In this document: piece by piece, positions 16,204 through 24,871 of the stretch
Position numbering within the stretch: the first letter of the stretch is position 1
Layout: the number at the start of each line of letters is the position of its first letter
Assembly (NCBI GenBank): GCA_031551765.1
Contig: JAVBNC010000151.1
Location: 1 to 53,850, forward strand
DNA: 53,850 nucleotides
Direction of reading: 5' to 3'
From: JAVBNC01 sp031551765
GTDB taxonomy: Bacteria; Desulfobacterota; Desulfovibrionia; Desulfovibrionales; Desulfovibrionaceae
Notes under the pieces: model-generated
The model's input: the letters and a program-made list of their open reading frames with translations, nothing else
The model's database searches: none
What the model was told of the DNA's origin: nothing
Program-made: the position numbers and the translations under genes

Positions 16204-17037
16204 GTGGCCCCAGGCGCGGGCGCTTTTCAGCACTTTTTTACGCGTGACCTGCCAGGTGTCGCGGGTCAGCGCGGAATCTTCCATGGCCTCCAGCATCTTG
16301 GCGTACAAAGTCAGGGGCAGGGCCACGATCAGCTCGTCCGGTTTCAGGAACTTGCGGGCCGAAACGTCGAAGCCGCCCAGCACGGCGCGTTCCTCACCCC
16401 TGGCCTGATAGACCAGCGGCCAGGCGATCATGGTGCCGCAGGCCGCGCTGAAAGGCGAAACCACGGCGTGGTGGGTGCCGGACGCGAACCAGGCCAGGGA
16501 AAGCAGGCCGGTCATCACTTCCGGCCGGGCGAAAAACACCGCCACCAGAGGCGGATCTTCGTCCGTGAACCGCTCCAGGGGTTTCAGAACGCAGTATTCG
16601 CCGGTGGGCGGCGGGGGCGCGCAATCATCCATAAAGGCGTGCATGGATTCCGGCGTGGGCAGATAGTGCTCGCCCTCCATGTTTGTGCCCGGTATGCCGG
16701 TGGAAACATAGAGCACGTTGGCTTCCAGATAAGGGCGGTACAAACCGGCGTAGTAGCCGCCGCCCATACAGCCGCAGGCCGCGTGGCTTATCCAGGCCGC
16801 CTTCTTTTTCTTGCGGGCCAGCCAGACGTTGCCCGCGATACAGGAAAAAGTGCCGAAAGCCTTGCCCCAGTCTATCCCCCCGGCCGCTTCCCGCTCGCGG
16901 GTGAACAGCTCCCCCGGTTTAGGGCCGAAGCCGTCGGGCGTCAGGTCCGTGTAATGCACGCCAAAGGGGCCTTCCTCATGCCCCAGCAATTCCAAAAGCC
17001 GTTGCGTCCGCACGGTGATGGTTTTCTGATCCGGCAT
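16201..17037 (-). CDS. DUF169 family protein
   Basis: A 278-residue DUF169 protein, cytoplasmic by lack of a signal. Recognisable parts are GPFGVHYTDL near residue 24 (the family's early 'may respond to...' region), a middle Cys/Gly stretch CGCMGGGYYAGL, and a late GTHHAVVSPFSAACGTMIAWP segment. DUF169 proteins are common in anaerobes and archaea; no biochemical role is established that I can name, although the conserved Cys/His suggest a cofactor or metal. The start at 17037 follows AAGGAGG. The gene diverges from the multicopper oxidase gene across about 190 bases. Its TAG stop is provided by a three-hairpin repeat end. Confidence 0.8.
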   Translation of the reverse strand: MPDQKTITVRTQRLLELLGHEEGPFGVHYTDLTPDGFGPKPGELFTREREAAGGIDWGKAFGTFSCIAGNVWLARKKKKAAWISHAACGCMGGGYYAGLYRPYLEANVLYVSTGIPGTNMEGEHYLPTPESMHAFMDDCAPPPPTGEYCVLKPLERFTDEDPPLVAVFFARPEVMTGLLSLAWFASGTHHAVVSPFSAACGTMIAWPLVYQARGEERAVLGGFDVSARKFLKPDELIVALPLTLYAKMLEAMEDSALTRDTWQVTRKKVLKSARAWGH

Positions 17038-17228
17038 GGGTAGACCTCCTTGTCTGCGCCGCTGGCGCGGATCCGCGTTACGGCGGCTCCCAGCGCCAAA
17101 GCCTTTATGCATCAGTCGCACCATTCCGCGCCGGGTGTCAATGAAGGCCCGCCGCCCTTGCAAAAGCGGACCGGCGTGCTATGCTTAGTATAGTTCCCTT
17201 TGACCATCTGTCCGGTAAGGAGTTTACC

Positions 17229-18854
17229 ATGCACAGACGCGACTTTCTGGCCATGCTCGGCCTGCTGGGCCTGGGCACGGCTCTTCCCTTGGACCCGCGC
17301 CAGGCCTTTGCCGCTTCCGCCTCCCCCGCTCCTCTGCCCATTCCCGGCCTGCTGCGGCCGGACGAAAGCGGCCGCATAGCCCTGACCGTCACGGCGGGGC
17401 AAAGTATGTGGAAACAGGCCCCCACGCCCACCTGGGGCTATAACGGCCCGCTGCTCGGCCCTGCCCTGTCGCTGAAACGCGGCCGGACGGCAAGCCTGGA
17501 AGTGCGCAACACCCTGCCGGAAGCCACCACCGTGCACTGGCACGGCCTGGAAATTCCCGGCATTTCCGACGGCGGCCCCCAGGCCGTCATTGCAAGCGGA
17601 ACCGTCTGGCAGGCCGAGCTGGCTATAAAACAGCGGGCGGCCACCTGCTGGTACCACCCCCACCTGCACGCCCGCACCGGCCGCCAGGTGGCCATGGGCC
17701 TGGCGGGCCTGCTGCTGATAGAGGACGAGGAAAGCGGCCGCCTGCCCCTGCCCCGTGCCTGGGGCGTGGATGACATCCCCCTGGTGCTCCAGGACAAACG
17801 CCTGGACGCGCAAGGCCGCATCGCCTACGAAATGGACGTGGTCAGCGCGGCCGTGGGCTGGTTCGGGGATTTCCCGCTGGCCAACGGCGCCCTGTACCCG
17901 CAGCACGCGCCCCCGCGCGGCTGGCTGCGCCTGCGCCTGCTCAACGGCTGCAACGCGCGCTCCCTGCGCCTGGCCTGCAGCGACAACCGGCCCCTGTACG
18001 TCATTGCCGGGGATGGCGGCTTCCTGCCCGAGCCGGTCCGCATGCGCGAGCTGACCCTGTACATGGGCGAGCGCTTTGAAGTCATGCTGGACGTCAGCGA
18101 CGGCAAGCCCTTTGACCTGATAAGCCTGCCGGTCAAACAGATGGGCATGGCCCTGCCGCCCTTTGACAAGGCCCTGCCCGTGCTGCGCATCGCTCCCGGC
18201 AGCGGCAAAAGTCCAAAAACGCGGCTTCCGGACAGGCTGGCGGAACTGCCCGCCCTGCCCGCGCTGGACAAGCTGCCCGTGCGCCGCTTCCAGCTTTCCA
18301 TGGACCCCAGGCTGGACATGCGGGGCATGATGGAACTGCGCAAGCGCTACGGCGACAAAGCCATGTCCGGCATGGACATGATGGGCATGGGGCATTCGGG
18401 CGGCGGCATGGGCGGAGGCATGATGCACGGCTCGGGCGGCGGCATGATGCACGGCTCGGGCGGCGGCATGGGCGGCATGGGCGGCGGTTCGCAGCAGCCC
18501 TTTGACCTCTGGCACAGCAACTTCATCAACAACAAGGCCTTTGTCATGAACGAGGCCGCCTTTGACGTCACTCTGGGCCGCTACGAGCGCTGGGTCATTT
18601 CCGGCAAGGGCGACATGATGCTGCACCCCTTCCACATCCACGGCACCCAGTTCCGCATTCTCAAGGAAAACGACGCTCCGCCCCTGCCCCACCGCCAGGG
18701 TCCCAAAGATATCGTGCTGGTGGAAGGCAAGGAAAGCGAAGTGCTGGTGCGCTTTGACCACCCGGCTTCGGCGGAACGCATGTACATGGCCCATTGCCAT
18801 TTGCTGGAGCATGAGGACACCGGCATGATGCTGGCGTTTACGGTCACGCCGTAG
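17229..18854 (+). CDS. Multicopper oxidase (CueO/CopA-like), Tat-exported, Met-rich
   Basis: A 541-residue periplasmic multicopper oxidase. The Tat signal is HRRDFLAML at residues 2-10. All copper motifs are present: HWHG (103-106), WYHPHLH (141-147), HPFHIHG (466-472) and HCHLLEHEDTGMM (522-534), so type 1 and trinuclear sites look intact. Residues 379-420 form a Met/Gly/His-rich loop with tandem GGGMMHGS units, similar to the copper-binding Met loop of CueO. The family oxidises Cu(I), and sometimes phenols, with O2 as acceptor. The start at 17229 has AAGGAG upstream. Next to a perfect 34-bp hairpin terminator. Its presence suggests copper or oxygen exposure. Confidence 0.92.
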   Translation: MHRRDFLAMLGLLGLGTALPLDPRQAFAASASPAPLPIPGLLRPDESGRIALTVTAGQSMWKQAPTPTWGYNGPLLGPALSLKRGRTASLEVRNTLPEATTVHWHGLEIPGISDGGPQAVIASGTVWQAELAIKQRAATCWYHPHLHARTGRQVAMGLAGLLLIEDEESGRLPLPRAWGVDDIPLVLQDKRLDAQGRIAYEMDVVSAAVGWFGDFPLANGALYPQHAPPRGWLRLRLLNGCNARSLRLACSDNRPLYVIAGDGGFLPEPVRMRELTLYMGERFEVMLDVSDGKPFDLISLPVKQMGMALPPFDKALPVLRIAPGSGKSPKTRLPDRLAELPALPALDKLPVRRFQLSMDPRLDMRGMMELRKRYGDKAMSGMDMMGMGHSGGGMGGGMMHGSGGGMMHGSGGGMGGMGGGSQQPFDLWHSNFINNKAFVMNEAAFDVTLGRYERWVISGKGDMMLHPFHIHGTQFRILKENDAPPLPHRQGPKDIVLVEGKESEVLVRFDHPASAERMYMAHCHLLEHEDTGMMLAFTVTP

Positions 18855-18862
18855 GGTTGGAT

Positions 18863-18933
18863 AGCTGTCGAAGCCAATTAAGAACGGAAGCAGGGCTCCG
18901 CCCTGCTTCCGTTCTTAATTGGCTTCGACAGCT
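18863..18933 (+). terminator. Perfect 34-bp hairpin after the multicopper oxidase gene
   Basis: Arms 18863-18896 and 18900-18933 are exact complements around TCC. The arm starts AGCTGTCGAAGCCAATT and ends GCAGGGC. No T tract follows. The same sequence type (tGTCGAAGCCA...GCAGGG) recurs at 33218, 34655 and 46053, so it belongs to a dispersed hairpin family used near gene ends. Confidence 0.7.
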
Positions 18934-18937
18934 AATC

Positions 18938-19064
18938 TAGAGCAGTTTCGCTTTGAGATTGTCGCTTAACGGCGGGCAAAGCCCGCCTACGCCAATCTCG
19001 CGGCAAGGATTTGAAGACAAATCCTTGCAGAGCAGTTGAACATTTTCAATGTTCAACTGCTCTA
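18938..19064 (+). repeat. Three-hairpin TAGAGCA element, copy 5, in the ghrA-like stop codon
   Basis: A 127-bp copy, one base different from copy 4. Its right end supplies the TAG stop of the ghrA-like gene (19062-19064, minus). Removing the element with one TA leaves TAT-TAG, again an in-frame stop. It starts 5 bases after the 34-bp hairpin of the multicopper oxidase gene. Confidence 0.9.
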
Positions 19065-20003
19065 ATACCCGCGTTGCAAATCCACGCGGCCGGGCGGTGT
19101 TTCGCCCGCTTCCAGCTTGTTTATGGCGGCGGCTACGACGTCCAGGGTTTCTTCCATCAGGGTGTTGGCGGCGCAGTGCGGGGTGATGGCCACGCGCGGG
19201 TGCGCCCAGAAGGGGTGTTCCGGCGGCAAAGGCTCCCTGCTGAACACGTCCAGGGCCGCAGCCTTGATCTGGCCGGAACCCAGAGCCGCCAAAAGGTCGT
19301 CCTCCACCAGCTGCGAGCCACGGGCCAGATTCAGGACAAAGGCTCCGGGCCGCAATTGTTCCAGCACCTGGCGGTTGATAAGGCCCCTGGTCTCCGGCGT
19401 GTCCGGCAAGAGGCTGATGAGCACGGCCAGCCCCGAGAGAAAGGCGGGCAGCTGGTCCCGGCCGTAAAAACTTGTGGCCCCGTCCACGCTCTTGGGCGAA
19501 CGGCTCCAGAGGCGCAGGGGAAAACCCCAGGGCTTGAGGCTGGCCGCCACCGCCTGTCCCAGCACGCCCGCCCCGAGAATGCCCACCGGGAACTCTCTCG
19601 TGGAAGGAACGTCCAGCGGCTTCCAAAGTTTGTCCCGCTTCAGTTCCCGGTAGTCGTCAAAGCGGCGGTACCAGCCCAGCACGGCGTGCACGGCGTATTC
19701 TTGCATCTGCGCGCTCATGCCCGCGTCTTCCAGGCGGTACAGGTCCGTGCCTGGCGGCAGCAGTTCCGGATCCTTGTTCAGGGCCGCCAGCATGTCGTCC
19801 ACGCCCGCGCTGAGGGAGAAGACGGCCTTCAGGCCGCGCCGCCCCTTGAGCATGGCAGCGGGCGGCCGCCGGATCAGGGCGTAGTCCGCCGGGGCCTCGT
19901 CCCCTTCCGCCCATACGCGCACGGAAGCCTGGGGGAGACGGGTGCGCACGCCCCGGGTCCAGGCATCCATATTGGGGTATGAGTGGTAGATCATGATATC
20001 CAT
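19062..20003 (-). CDS. 2-hydroxyacid dehydrogenase, GhrA-like (glyoxylate/hydroxypyruvate reductase)
   Basis: A 313-residue NAD(P)-dependent D-2-hydroxyacid dehydrogenase. The Rossmann motif GILGAGVLGQ lies near residue 142; the catalytic set is Arg in LARGSQLVEDD, Glu in FSREPLPPEHPFW and His in TPHCAANT. These, and the N-terminal YHSYPNMDAW, are typical of GhrA. The likely reaction is reduction of glyoxylate or hydroxypyruvate. The start at 20003 (MDIMIYHS) has only a weak GAGAG ribosome site. It lies 3' of the binding-protein pair of an ABC operon but behind a hairpin at 20093, so it may be a separate unit. Its stop codon comes from a three-hairpin repeat. Confidence 0.88.
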   Translation of the reverse strand: MDIMIYHSYPNMDAWTRGVRTRLPQASVRVWAEGDEAPADYALIRRPPAAMLKGRRGLKAVFSLSAGVDDMLAALNKDPELLPPGTDLYRLEDAGMSAQMQEYAVHAVLGWYRRFDDYRELKRDKLWKPLDVPSTREFPVGILGAGVLGQAVAASLKPWGFPLRLWSRSPKSVDGATSFYGRDQLPAFLSGLAVLISLLPDTPETRGLINRQVLEQLRPGAFVLNLARGSQLVEDDLLAALGSGQIKAAALDVFSREPLPPEHPFWAHPRVAITPHCAANTLMEETLDVVAAAINKLEAGETPPGRVDLQRGY

Positions 20004-20092
20004 GGGTATTCTCTCTCTGTCGGAATATTTCGCGTAGGGTACAGCAGAGCGGCGCCTCCGGTAAAGCCGTTTCCCTTCGGGCTCGGAACGCA

Positions 20093-20130
20093 AAGGGCCC
20101 GCCCCCGTGGGAGCGGACCCTTCTTTTTTT
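20093..20130. terminator. Hairpin between binding-protein gene and ghrA-like gene
   Basis: Imperfect stem AAGGGCCCGCCC / GGGAGCGGACCCTT, followed on plus by TTTTTTT and on minus by TTTGCG. It sits just after the stop of the last ABC binding protein, so it probably ends most operon transcripts on minus and opposing ones on plus. Confidence 0.5.
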
Positions 20131-20148
20131 CAGAGCGGCGCGCGGCTG

Positions 20149-21666
20149 TTACTCAAAATACGCGTCGCCGTAGTACACGATGAAGCTGGGCGTGAAGTGC
20201 ACGCCGCGCAGTTCCTTGACCACGCCGCGCGTGATGCTGGGCGCCACCAAGCTGACCCAGGGCAGGTCCTTGTTCAGGATATCCCAGGCTTCGCCGTACA
20301 CAGCTTTGCGCTCCGGCCCGTCGTTGAGGGCCGCGCCCTTGTCCAGCAGGGCGTCCAGCGCGGGGTTCTTGTAGAAAAAGCGGTTGCTGATGGGAGGGGA
20401 CGTGGAATGGAAGGGCGGGTTCATGAAAAAGAAGGGATCCAGCGCGGGCGCCCCGCCCCACCAGTTCATGATGTACGGAGAGTGGCCGGGCTTCTTGATG
20501 GCGTCGATATAGGTGCCCCACTCAAAGACCTTGATCTCGGAAGTAATGCCCAGCTTGGCCAGGTCCGCCTGGATAATGGTGCTGATGCCCATGAAGTCGT
20601 GGCGGTCCGCCGTCCAGAGCTCCATTTTGAAGCCGTTGGGATAGCCCGCGTCGGCCAGCAGCTTTTTGGCCGCGGCGATATTGATGGCCGGGACCGGGGT
20701 TTCCTTGGTCTTGTTGTACAGCACGGCGGAGGAAATAGGGCCGCTGGCCGCTTCCGCGTGGCCTTTGTACACGGCTTTGACCATGCCCTGGCGGTTGACC
20801 GTGATGTTGACGGCCTGGCGCACCCGCACGTCGTCAAAGGGCTTGGCGGTGGTGTCAAAACCCATGTGGTACATGCGCTGCCCCGGCTGCATCACGGCCA
20901 GCAGCTTTTTGTTGTCCTTGACCCGGTTGATGTCGATGGCGGCCAGATCCTGGGCTATGTCCACGGCGCCGCTTTCCAGTTCAATGGTGCGGCTCGCGCC
21001 TTCCACCACGGTGCGCAGCACCATTTTGCTCAGCTTGGCTTTGGGGCCCCAGTAGGCGTCGTTGCGCACCAGCACGATGCGGTCGCCTTTGACCCAGGAT
21101 TCGAACTTGAATTTGCCCGTGCCCACGGGCTTTGTGCCGTAGTCCTTGCCCGCGGCTTCCACGGCCTTTTTGTTCACAATGGAGGCCCAGGGGTGGTTCA
21201 TGGAAGCCAGGAACGCGGAACCCAGGGGCTGCGTGGTGCGCAGGATGACTGTGTGGGCGTCCACTTTCTCGATGCCCTTGGGATCGATATACGCGGACAG
21301 GGAACGCAGGGCGGAACCCGGCGCGGTGACGCGCTGGAAGGAGAAGACCACGTCGTCGGCGGTCATTTCCTCGCCGTTGTGGAACTTGACCCCTTTGCGC
21401 AGGGTGAACTTGTAGGCCCTGCCGTTGTCCAGCACTTCCCATTTTTCCGCCAGCACCGGCGTGAGTTCGTTTTTGGCGTTGAACATCACCAGGGACTCGT
21501 AAATCTGGCGCATGGGCGTGTGGGACGAGGATTCGGGCGTAAGGGACGGGTCCAGCGTCTTGGCGTCGGACGGGGCCGCCACCGTCAGCGTGTCGCCCTT
21601 GGCCCAGGCGGTGCCCGTGCCCAGAAGCAGCAGCGCGCAGCAGACCAGCATGGTGATTCTCTTCAT
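20149..21666 (-). CDS. ABC peptide-type solute-binding protein (family 5), paralogue 2
   Basis: A 505-residue periplasmic binding protein of the DppA/OppA cluster C. A signal peptide ends near residue 22 (TAWA). Family signatures seen are DAKTLDP, YESLVMFN, LAEKWEV, FTLRKGVKFHNGEEMTADDV and GTGKFKF. Over the first 78 residues it differs from the neighbour at 21729 at only 13 positions, so the two arose by tandem duplication. They share the upstream permeases and ATPases and may widen the substrate range. Ligand unknown; family members bind peptides, but also opines, glutathione and sugars. GAGGAG lies before the start. Confidence 0.9.
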   Translation of the reverse strand: MKRITMLVCCALLLLGTGTAWAKGDTLTVAAPSDAKTLDPSLTPESSSHTPMRQIYESLVMFNAKNELTPVLAEKWEVLDNGRAYKFTLRKGVKFHNGEEMTADDVVFSFQRVTAPGSALRSLSAYIDPKGIEKVDAHTVILRTTQPLGSAFLASMNHPWASIVNKKAVEAAGKDYGTKPVGTGKFKFESWVKGDRIVLVRNDAYWGPKAKLSKMVLRTVVEGASRTIELESGAVDIAQDLAAIDINRVKDNKKLLAVMQPGQRMYHMGFDTTAKPFDDVRVRQAVNITVNRQGMVKAVYKGHAEAASGPISSAVLYNKTKETPVPAINIAAAKKLLADAGYPNGFKMELWTADRHDFMGISTIIQADLAKLGITSEIKVFEWGTYIDAIKKPGHSPYIMNWWGGAPALDPFFFMNPPFHSTSPPISNRFFYKNPALDALLDKGAALNDGPERKAVYGEAWDILNKDLPWVSLVAPSITRGVVKELRGVHFTPSFIVYYGDAYFE

Positions 21667-21692
21667 GAAACTCTCCTCTGGGGTATGCGGTG

Positions 21693-21724
21693 CCGCGGGC
21701 CGCTCCCTGCGGAGCGGCCCGCGG
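21693..21724 (-). other. Intercistronic hairpin between paired binding-protein genes
   Basis: Perfect 14-bp stem CCGCGGGCCGCTCC/GGAGCGGCCCGCGG with a 4-base loop, just after the stop of the first binding-protein gene. No T tract on minus. Such hairpins often protect the 3' end of abundant binding-protein mRNA. The second ABC operon has a similar hairpin at 36353. Confidence 0.6.
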
Positions 21725-21728
21725 ACGG

Positions 21729-23246
21729 TTACTCAAAATACGCGTTGCCGTAGTAAATGATGAAGCTGGGCGTGAAGTGCACGCCGCGCAGTTCCTTGAC
21801 CATGCCGCGCATGATGCTGGGCGTCACCAGGCTGGCCCAGGGCAGGTCCCTGTTCAGAATGTCCCAGGCTTCGCCGTACACCGCTTTGCGCTCCGGCCCG
21901 TCGTTGAGCGCGGCGCCCTTGTCCAGCAGCGCGTCCAGCGTGGGGTTCTTGTAGAAGAAGCGGTTGGTGTTGGGCGGCGCGGTGGAATAGAAGGGCGGGG
22001 TCAGGTAAAAGAAGGGATCCAGAGCGGGCGCCCCGCCCCACCAGTTCATGATGAACGGCGCATGGCCGGGTTTTTTGATGGCGTCGATAAAGGTGCCCCA
22101 TTCAAAGACCTTGATCTCCAAGGTAATGCCTATCTTGGCCAGGTCCGCCTGGATAATGGTGCTGATGCCCATGAAATCGTGGCGGTCGGCCGTAAGCAGT
22201 TCCATTTTGAAGCCGTTGGGGTAGCCCGCTTCGGCCAGCAGTTTCTTGCCCTCGGCCGCGTTGGCCACCGGGGCGGGGGTTTCCTTGGTCTTGTTGTACA
22301 GCACGGCGGAGGAGGTGGGGCCGGTGGCCACTTCCGCGTAGCCCTTGTACACGGCCTTGACTATGCCCTGGCGGTTGACCATCATGTTGATGGCCCGGCG
22401 CACCCGCACGTCGTCAAAAGGCTTGGAGGTGGTGTCAAAGCCCATCAGGAACAGGCGCTGCCCCGGCTGCGCCACGACCTGCAGCTTTTTGTTGTCCTTG
22501 ATGCGGTTGATGTCTATGGCGGCCAGGTCCTGGGTTATGTCCACGGCGCCGCTTTCCAGCTCAATGGTGCGGCTCGCGCCTTCCACCACGGTGCGCAGCA
22601 CCAGCTTGGCCAGCTTGGCTTTCTCGCCCCAGTAGCCTTCGTTGCGGGTAAAGGTGATGCGGTCGCCCTTGACCCAGGAGTCGAACTTGAACTTGCCGGT
22701 GCCCACGGGCTTCATGCCGTAGTCCTTGCCGGCCGCTTCCACGGCCTTCCTGTTCATGATGGAGGCCCAGGGGTGGTTCATGGAGGCCAGGAACGCGGAA
22801 CCCATGGGCTGCGTGGTGCGCAGGATAATGGTGTGGGCGTCCACCTTCTCTATACCCTTGGGGGCTATGTACCCGGAAAGGGCGCGCAGGGCGGAACCCG
22901 GACCGCAGGCGCGCTCAAAGGAGAACACCACGTCGTCGGCGGTCATTTCCTCGCCGTTGTGGAACTTGACCCCTTTGCGCAGATAAAATTTGTAGGCTTT
23001 GCCGTTGTCCTGCACTTCCCATTTTTCCGCCAGCACCGGCACCAGTTCGTCCTTGTCGTTGAACATCACCAGGGATTCGTACACCTGGCGCATGGCGGTG
23101 TGGGACGAGGAATCAGTGGTAACGTGCGGGTCCAGGGTCTTGGCGTCCGAGGGGACCGCCACGGTCAGCGTGTCGCCCTTGGCCCAGGCGGTGCCCGTGC
23201 CCAAGATCAGCAACGCGCAGCAGACCGACATGATAATTCTTTTCAT
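21729..23246 (-). CDS. ABC peptide-type solute-binding protein (family 5), paralogue 1
   Basis: A 505-residue periplasmic binding protein with a signal peptide to about residue 22 and the same SBP family 5 signatures as its tandem neighbour (DAKTLDP, YESLVMFN, YLRKGVKFHNGEEMTADDV, GTGKFKFDSW). GGGAGGAG precedes the start. It follows the 199-residue membrane-protein gene by 48 bases and is separated from paralogue 2 by a GC hairpin. Being nearest the permease and ATPase genes, it is likely the original binding protein of the system. Confidence 0.9.
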   Translation of the reverse strand: MKRIIMSVCCALLILGTGTAWAKGDTLTVAVPSDAKTLDPHVTTDSSSHTAMRQVYESLVMFNDKDELVPVLAEKWEVQDNGKAYKFYLRKGVKFHNGEEMTADDVVFSFERACGPGSALRALSGYIAPKGIEKVDAHTIILRTTQPMGSAFLASMNHPWASIMNRKAVEAAGKDYGMKPVGTGKFKFDSWVKGDRITFTRNEGYWGEKAKLAKLVLRTVVEGASRTIELESGAVDITQDLAAIDINRIKDNKKLQVVAQPGQRLFLMGFDTTSKPFDDVRVRRAINMMVNRQGIVKAVYKGYAEVATGPTSSAVLYNKTKETPAPVANAAEGKKLLAEAGYPNGFKMELLTADRHDFMGISTIIQADLAKIGITLEIKVFEWGTFIDAIKKPGHAPFIMNWWGGAPALDPFFYLTPPFYSTAPPNTNRFFYKNPTLDALLDKGAALNDGPERKAVYGEAWDILNRDLPWASLVTPSIMRGMVKELRGVHFTPSFIIYYGNAYFE

Positions 23247-23294
23247 GAGCTCTCCTCCCGGTTTAATAATTCGGTACGAAATTCCTTCAGCCTG

Positions 23295-23894
23295 TCACGC
23301 GCCGCGCTCAGGCAGGATCTTGGCGAGATAGGCGGCCAGCCGCGCATGAGTTTGCGCGTCGGGCGTGTACAGGCGCAGCATGTGCCAGCGGCCACGCTTC
23401 AACTGAATGGAGCGCATGGACGCGAAATTGACGAAATGGTCCACCTTTTCCCAGGGCAGGTCCTTATCCTGGCTGCGCCCCCCCTTGATGGCCCCGGCCA
23501 CTGGAAAGGGGCGCGAGGCAAAGGGTACGCGCCTGCCGCTTTCGTCGCGGCCGCGCGTCACCTGCTGGTACACGCCGCTGTAGGAACAGTGGTATTCCGC
23601 ATAGTAGCGGTTGCCGAAAAACACAAAGGCCACCACGACGAAAGCCAGGGCAAAGGCGGCCACGCAGGCCAGGGACGTCAGCAGGACGGTGCTCACGTCC
23701 CCGGGCTGCAGCCCGCCGCCCATCAGCCACAGGCCGCTGGCCATGACCGCCAGCACCACGGCCCCGCCCACGCACCCGGCCTGGAGCAGCTCCAGCAGGA
23801 TAAAGGGGTTGGTGGCTATGGGCACGCCCGCCCTCCACTGCAGCGAGCCTTCCGGCTCCGGGTCCAGAAGCTGGACCAGCCTGTGTTCGCTCAT
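23295..23894 (-). CDS. Membrane protein of unknown function inside the ABC operon
   Basis: A 199-residue protein whose start overlaps the stop of the ATPase gene (ATGA), so it is translated with the operon. Two hydrophobic helices lie at about residues 30-58 and 66-92, with a short positive stretch after the second. Residues 100-199 form a soluble domain with mixed strands (YHCSYSGVYQQVTRG, WEKVDHFVNF, LKRGRWHMLRLY) that resembles bacterial PH-like domains found after two membrane helices. I do not recognise a named family and no role can be given. It is unusual for a dpp-type operon. Confidence 0.7.
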   Translation of the reverse strand: MSEHRLVQLLDPEPEGSLQWRAGVPIATNPFILLELLQAGCVGGAVVLAVMASGLWLMGGGLQPGDVSTVLLTSLACVAAFALAFVVVAFVFFGNRYYAEYHCSYSGVYQQVTRGRDESGRRVPFASRPFPVAGAIKGGRSQDKDLPWEKVDHFVNFASMRSIQLKRGRWHMLRLYTPDAQTHARLAAYLAKILPERGA

Positions 23895-24871
23895 GCGTTC
23901 CCGCTTTTCCGGCCTATGGGACCGGGGTGAAAGCAGGCCAGGAAATGCTCCCCGCCGATATCCTTAAGCTCCGGCGCCGCGATGAGGCAGTCGTCCTGCC
24001 GGGAAGGGCAGCGGCCGTAAAAGCGGCAGCCCGCCGGCGGGTTCACCGGGCTGGGCACGTCCCCTTCCAGAATGATGCGGCCGTCGCGCGCCACGTCCAC
24101 GCTGGGCACGGGTATGGCGGAAAGCAGCGCCTGCGTGTACGGGTGCTGCGGGTTATTGAATATTTCCAGGTGGTCCGCCAGTTCAATGACCTTGCCCAGA
24201 TACATCACCGCGATGCGGTTGGAAATGTGGCGCACCACTGAAAGGTCGTGGGTGATGAACAGGTAGGTGTACTGGAACTCGTCCTTCAGGTCTTGCAGCA
24301 GGTTGAGGATCTGGGCCTGAATGCACACGTCCAGGGCGGAAACCGGCTCGTCCAGCACGATGAATTCCGGATTCAGGGCCAGAGCCCGGGCCACGCCTAT
24401 GCGCTGCCGCCGCCCACCGTCCAGCTCGTGGGGAAAGGATGTGGCCAGACGCTGGGCCAGGCCCACAATGTCCATCAGCTCTTTTACCCGGACGCGCATC
24501 TCGCTTTCATTGGGGTATATTTTGTGGATGCGCAGGGGTTCGGAAATCAGCTGCTCCACCGGCAGACGGGGGTTCAGGGAGGAATAGGGGTCCTGGAAGA
24601 CCATCTGGGCTTTCTGGCGGTGCGTGCGCAGCGTTTCTTTGTCAAAAACACAGATGTTCTGGCCGTTGAACCGCACTTCCCCGCCGGTGGCTTCCAGCAG
24701 GCGGATGACCACGCGGCCCAGCGTGGACTTGCCGCAGCCGGATTCCCCCACCAGCCCCAGGGTTTCGCCTTTGGCAATGACCAGGTTGACGTCGTCCACG
24801 GCGTGCAGGGGCCCTTTGGCCGTGGTGAAATACTTTTTCAGATTCCGCGTTTCAAGAAAGGGAGTGCTCAT
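23891..24871 (-). CDS. ABC transporter ATPase, DppF/OppF type
   Basis: A 326-residue cytoplasmic ATPase. Walker A is GESGCGKST (near 41-49), the Q-loop is in MVFQDPYSSLNPR, Walker B is IVLDEPVSALD, and the switch His is in FITHDLSVVRH. The C-terminal tail has the Cys-rich GCRFYGRCPSRQDDC motif typical of DppF/OppF. The signature loop reads LDGGRRQR rather than the usual SGGQRQR; the catalytic Gly pair is kept. It overlaps the DppD-like gene and the next membrane-protein gene by 4 bases each, so the three are translationally coupled. Confidence 0.93.
   Translation of the reverse strand: MSTPFLETRNLKKYFTTAKGPLHAVDDVNLVIAKGETLGLVGESGCGKSTLGRVVIRLLEATGGEVRFNGQNICVFDKETLRTHRQKAQMVFQDPYSSLNPRLPVEQLISEPLRIHKIYPNESEMRVRVKELMDIVGLAQRLATSFPHELDGGRRQRIGVARALALNPEFIVLDEPVSALDVCIQAQILNLLQDLKDEFQYTYLFITHDLSVVRHISNRIAVMYLGKVIELADHLEIFNNPQHPYTQALLSAIPVPSVDVARDGRIILEGDVPSPVNPPAGCRFYGRCPSRQDDCLIAAPELKDIGGEHFLACFHPGPIGRKSGNA

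Noticed and set aside
18400..18490. Tandem direct repeats considered as a separate repeat or CRISPR-like array
   Set aside because: They lie in frame within the multicopper oxidase and encode its Met-rich loop; no spacers.
21690..23930. A 746-codon open frame opposite the binding-protein and membrane-protein genes
   Set aside because: It runs antisense through two genes and a hairpin and has no recognisable domain.
23891..24871. Degenerate signature (LDGGRRQR) taken as a sign of a broken ATPase
   Set aside because: Gly pair and all other catalytic motifs are intact and the frame is full length; probably a natural variant.
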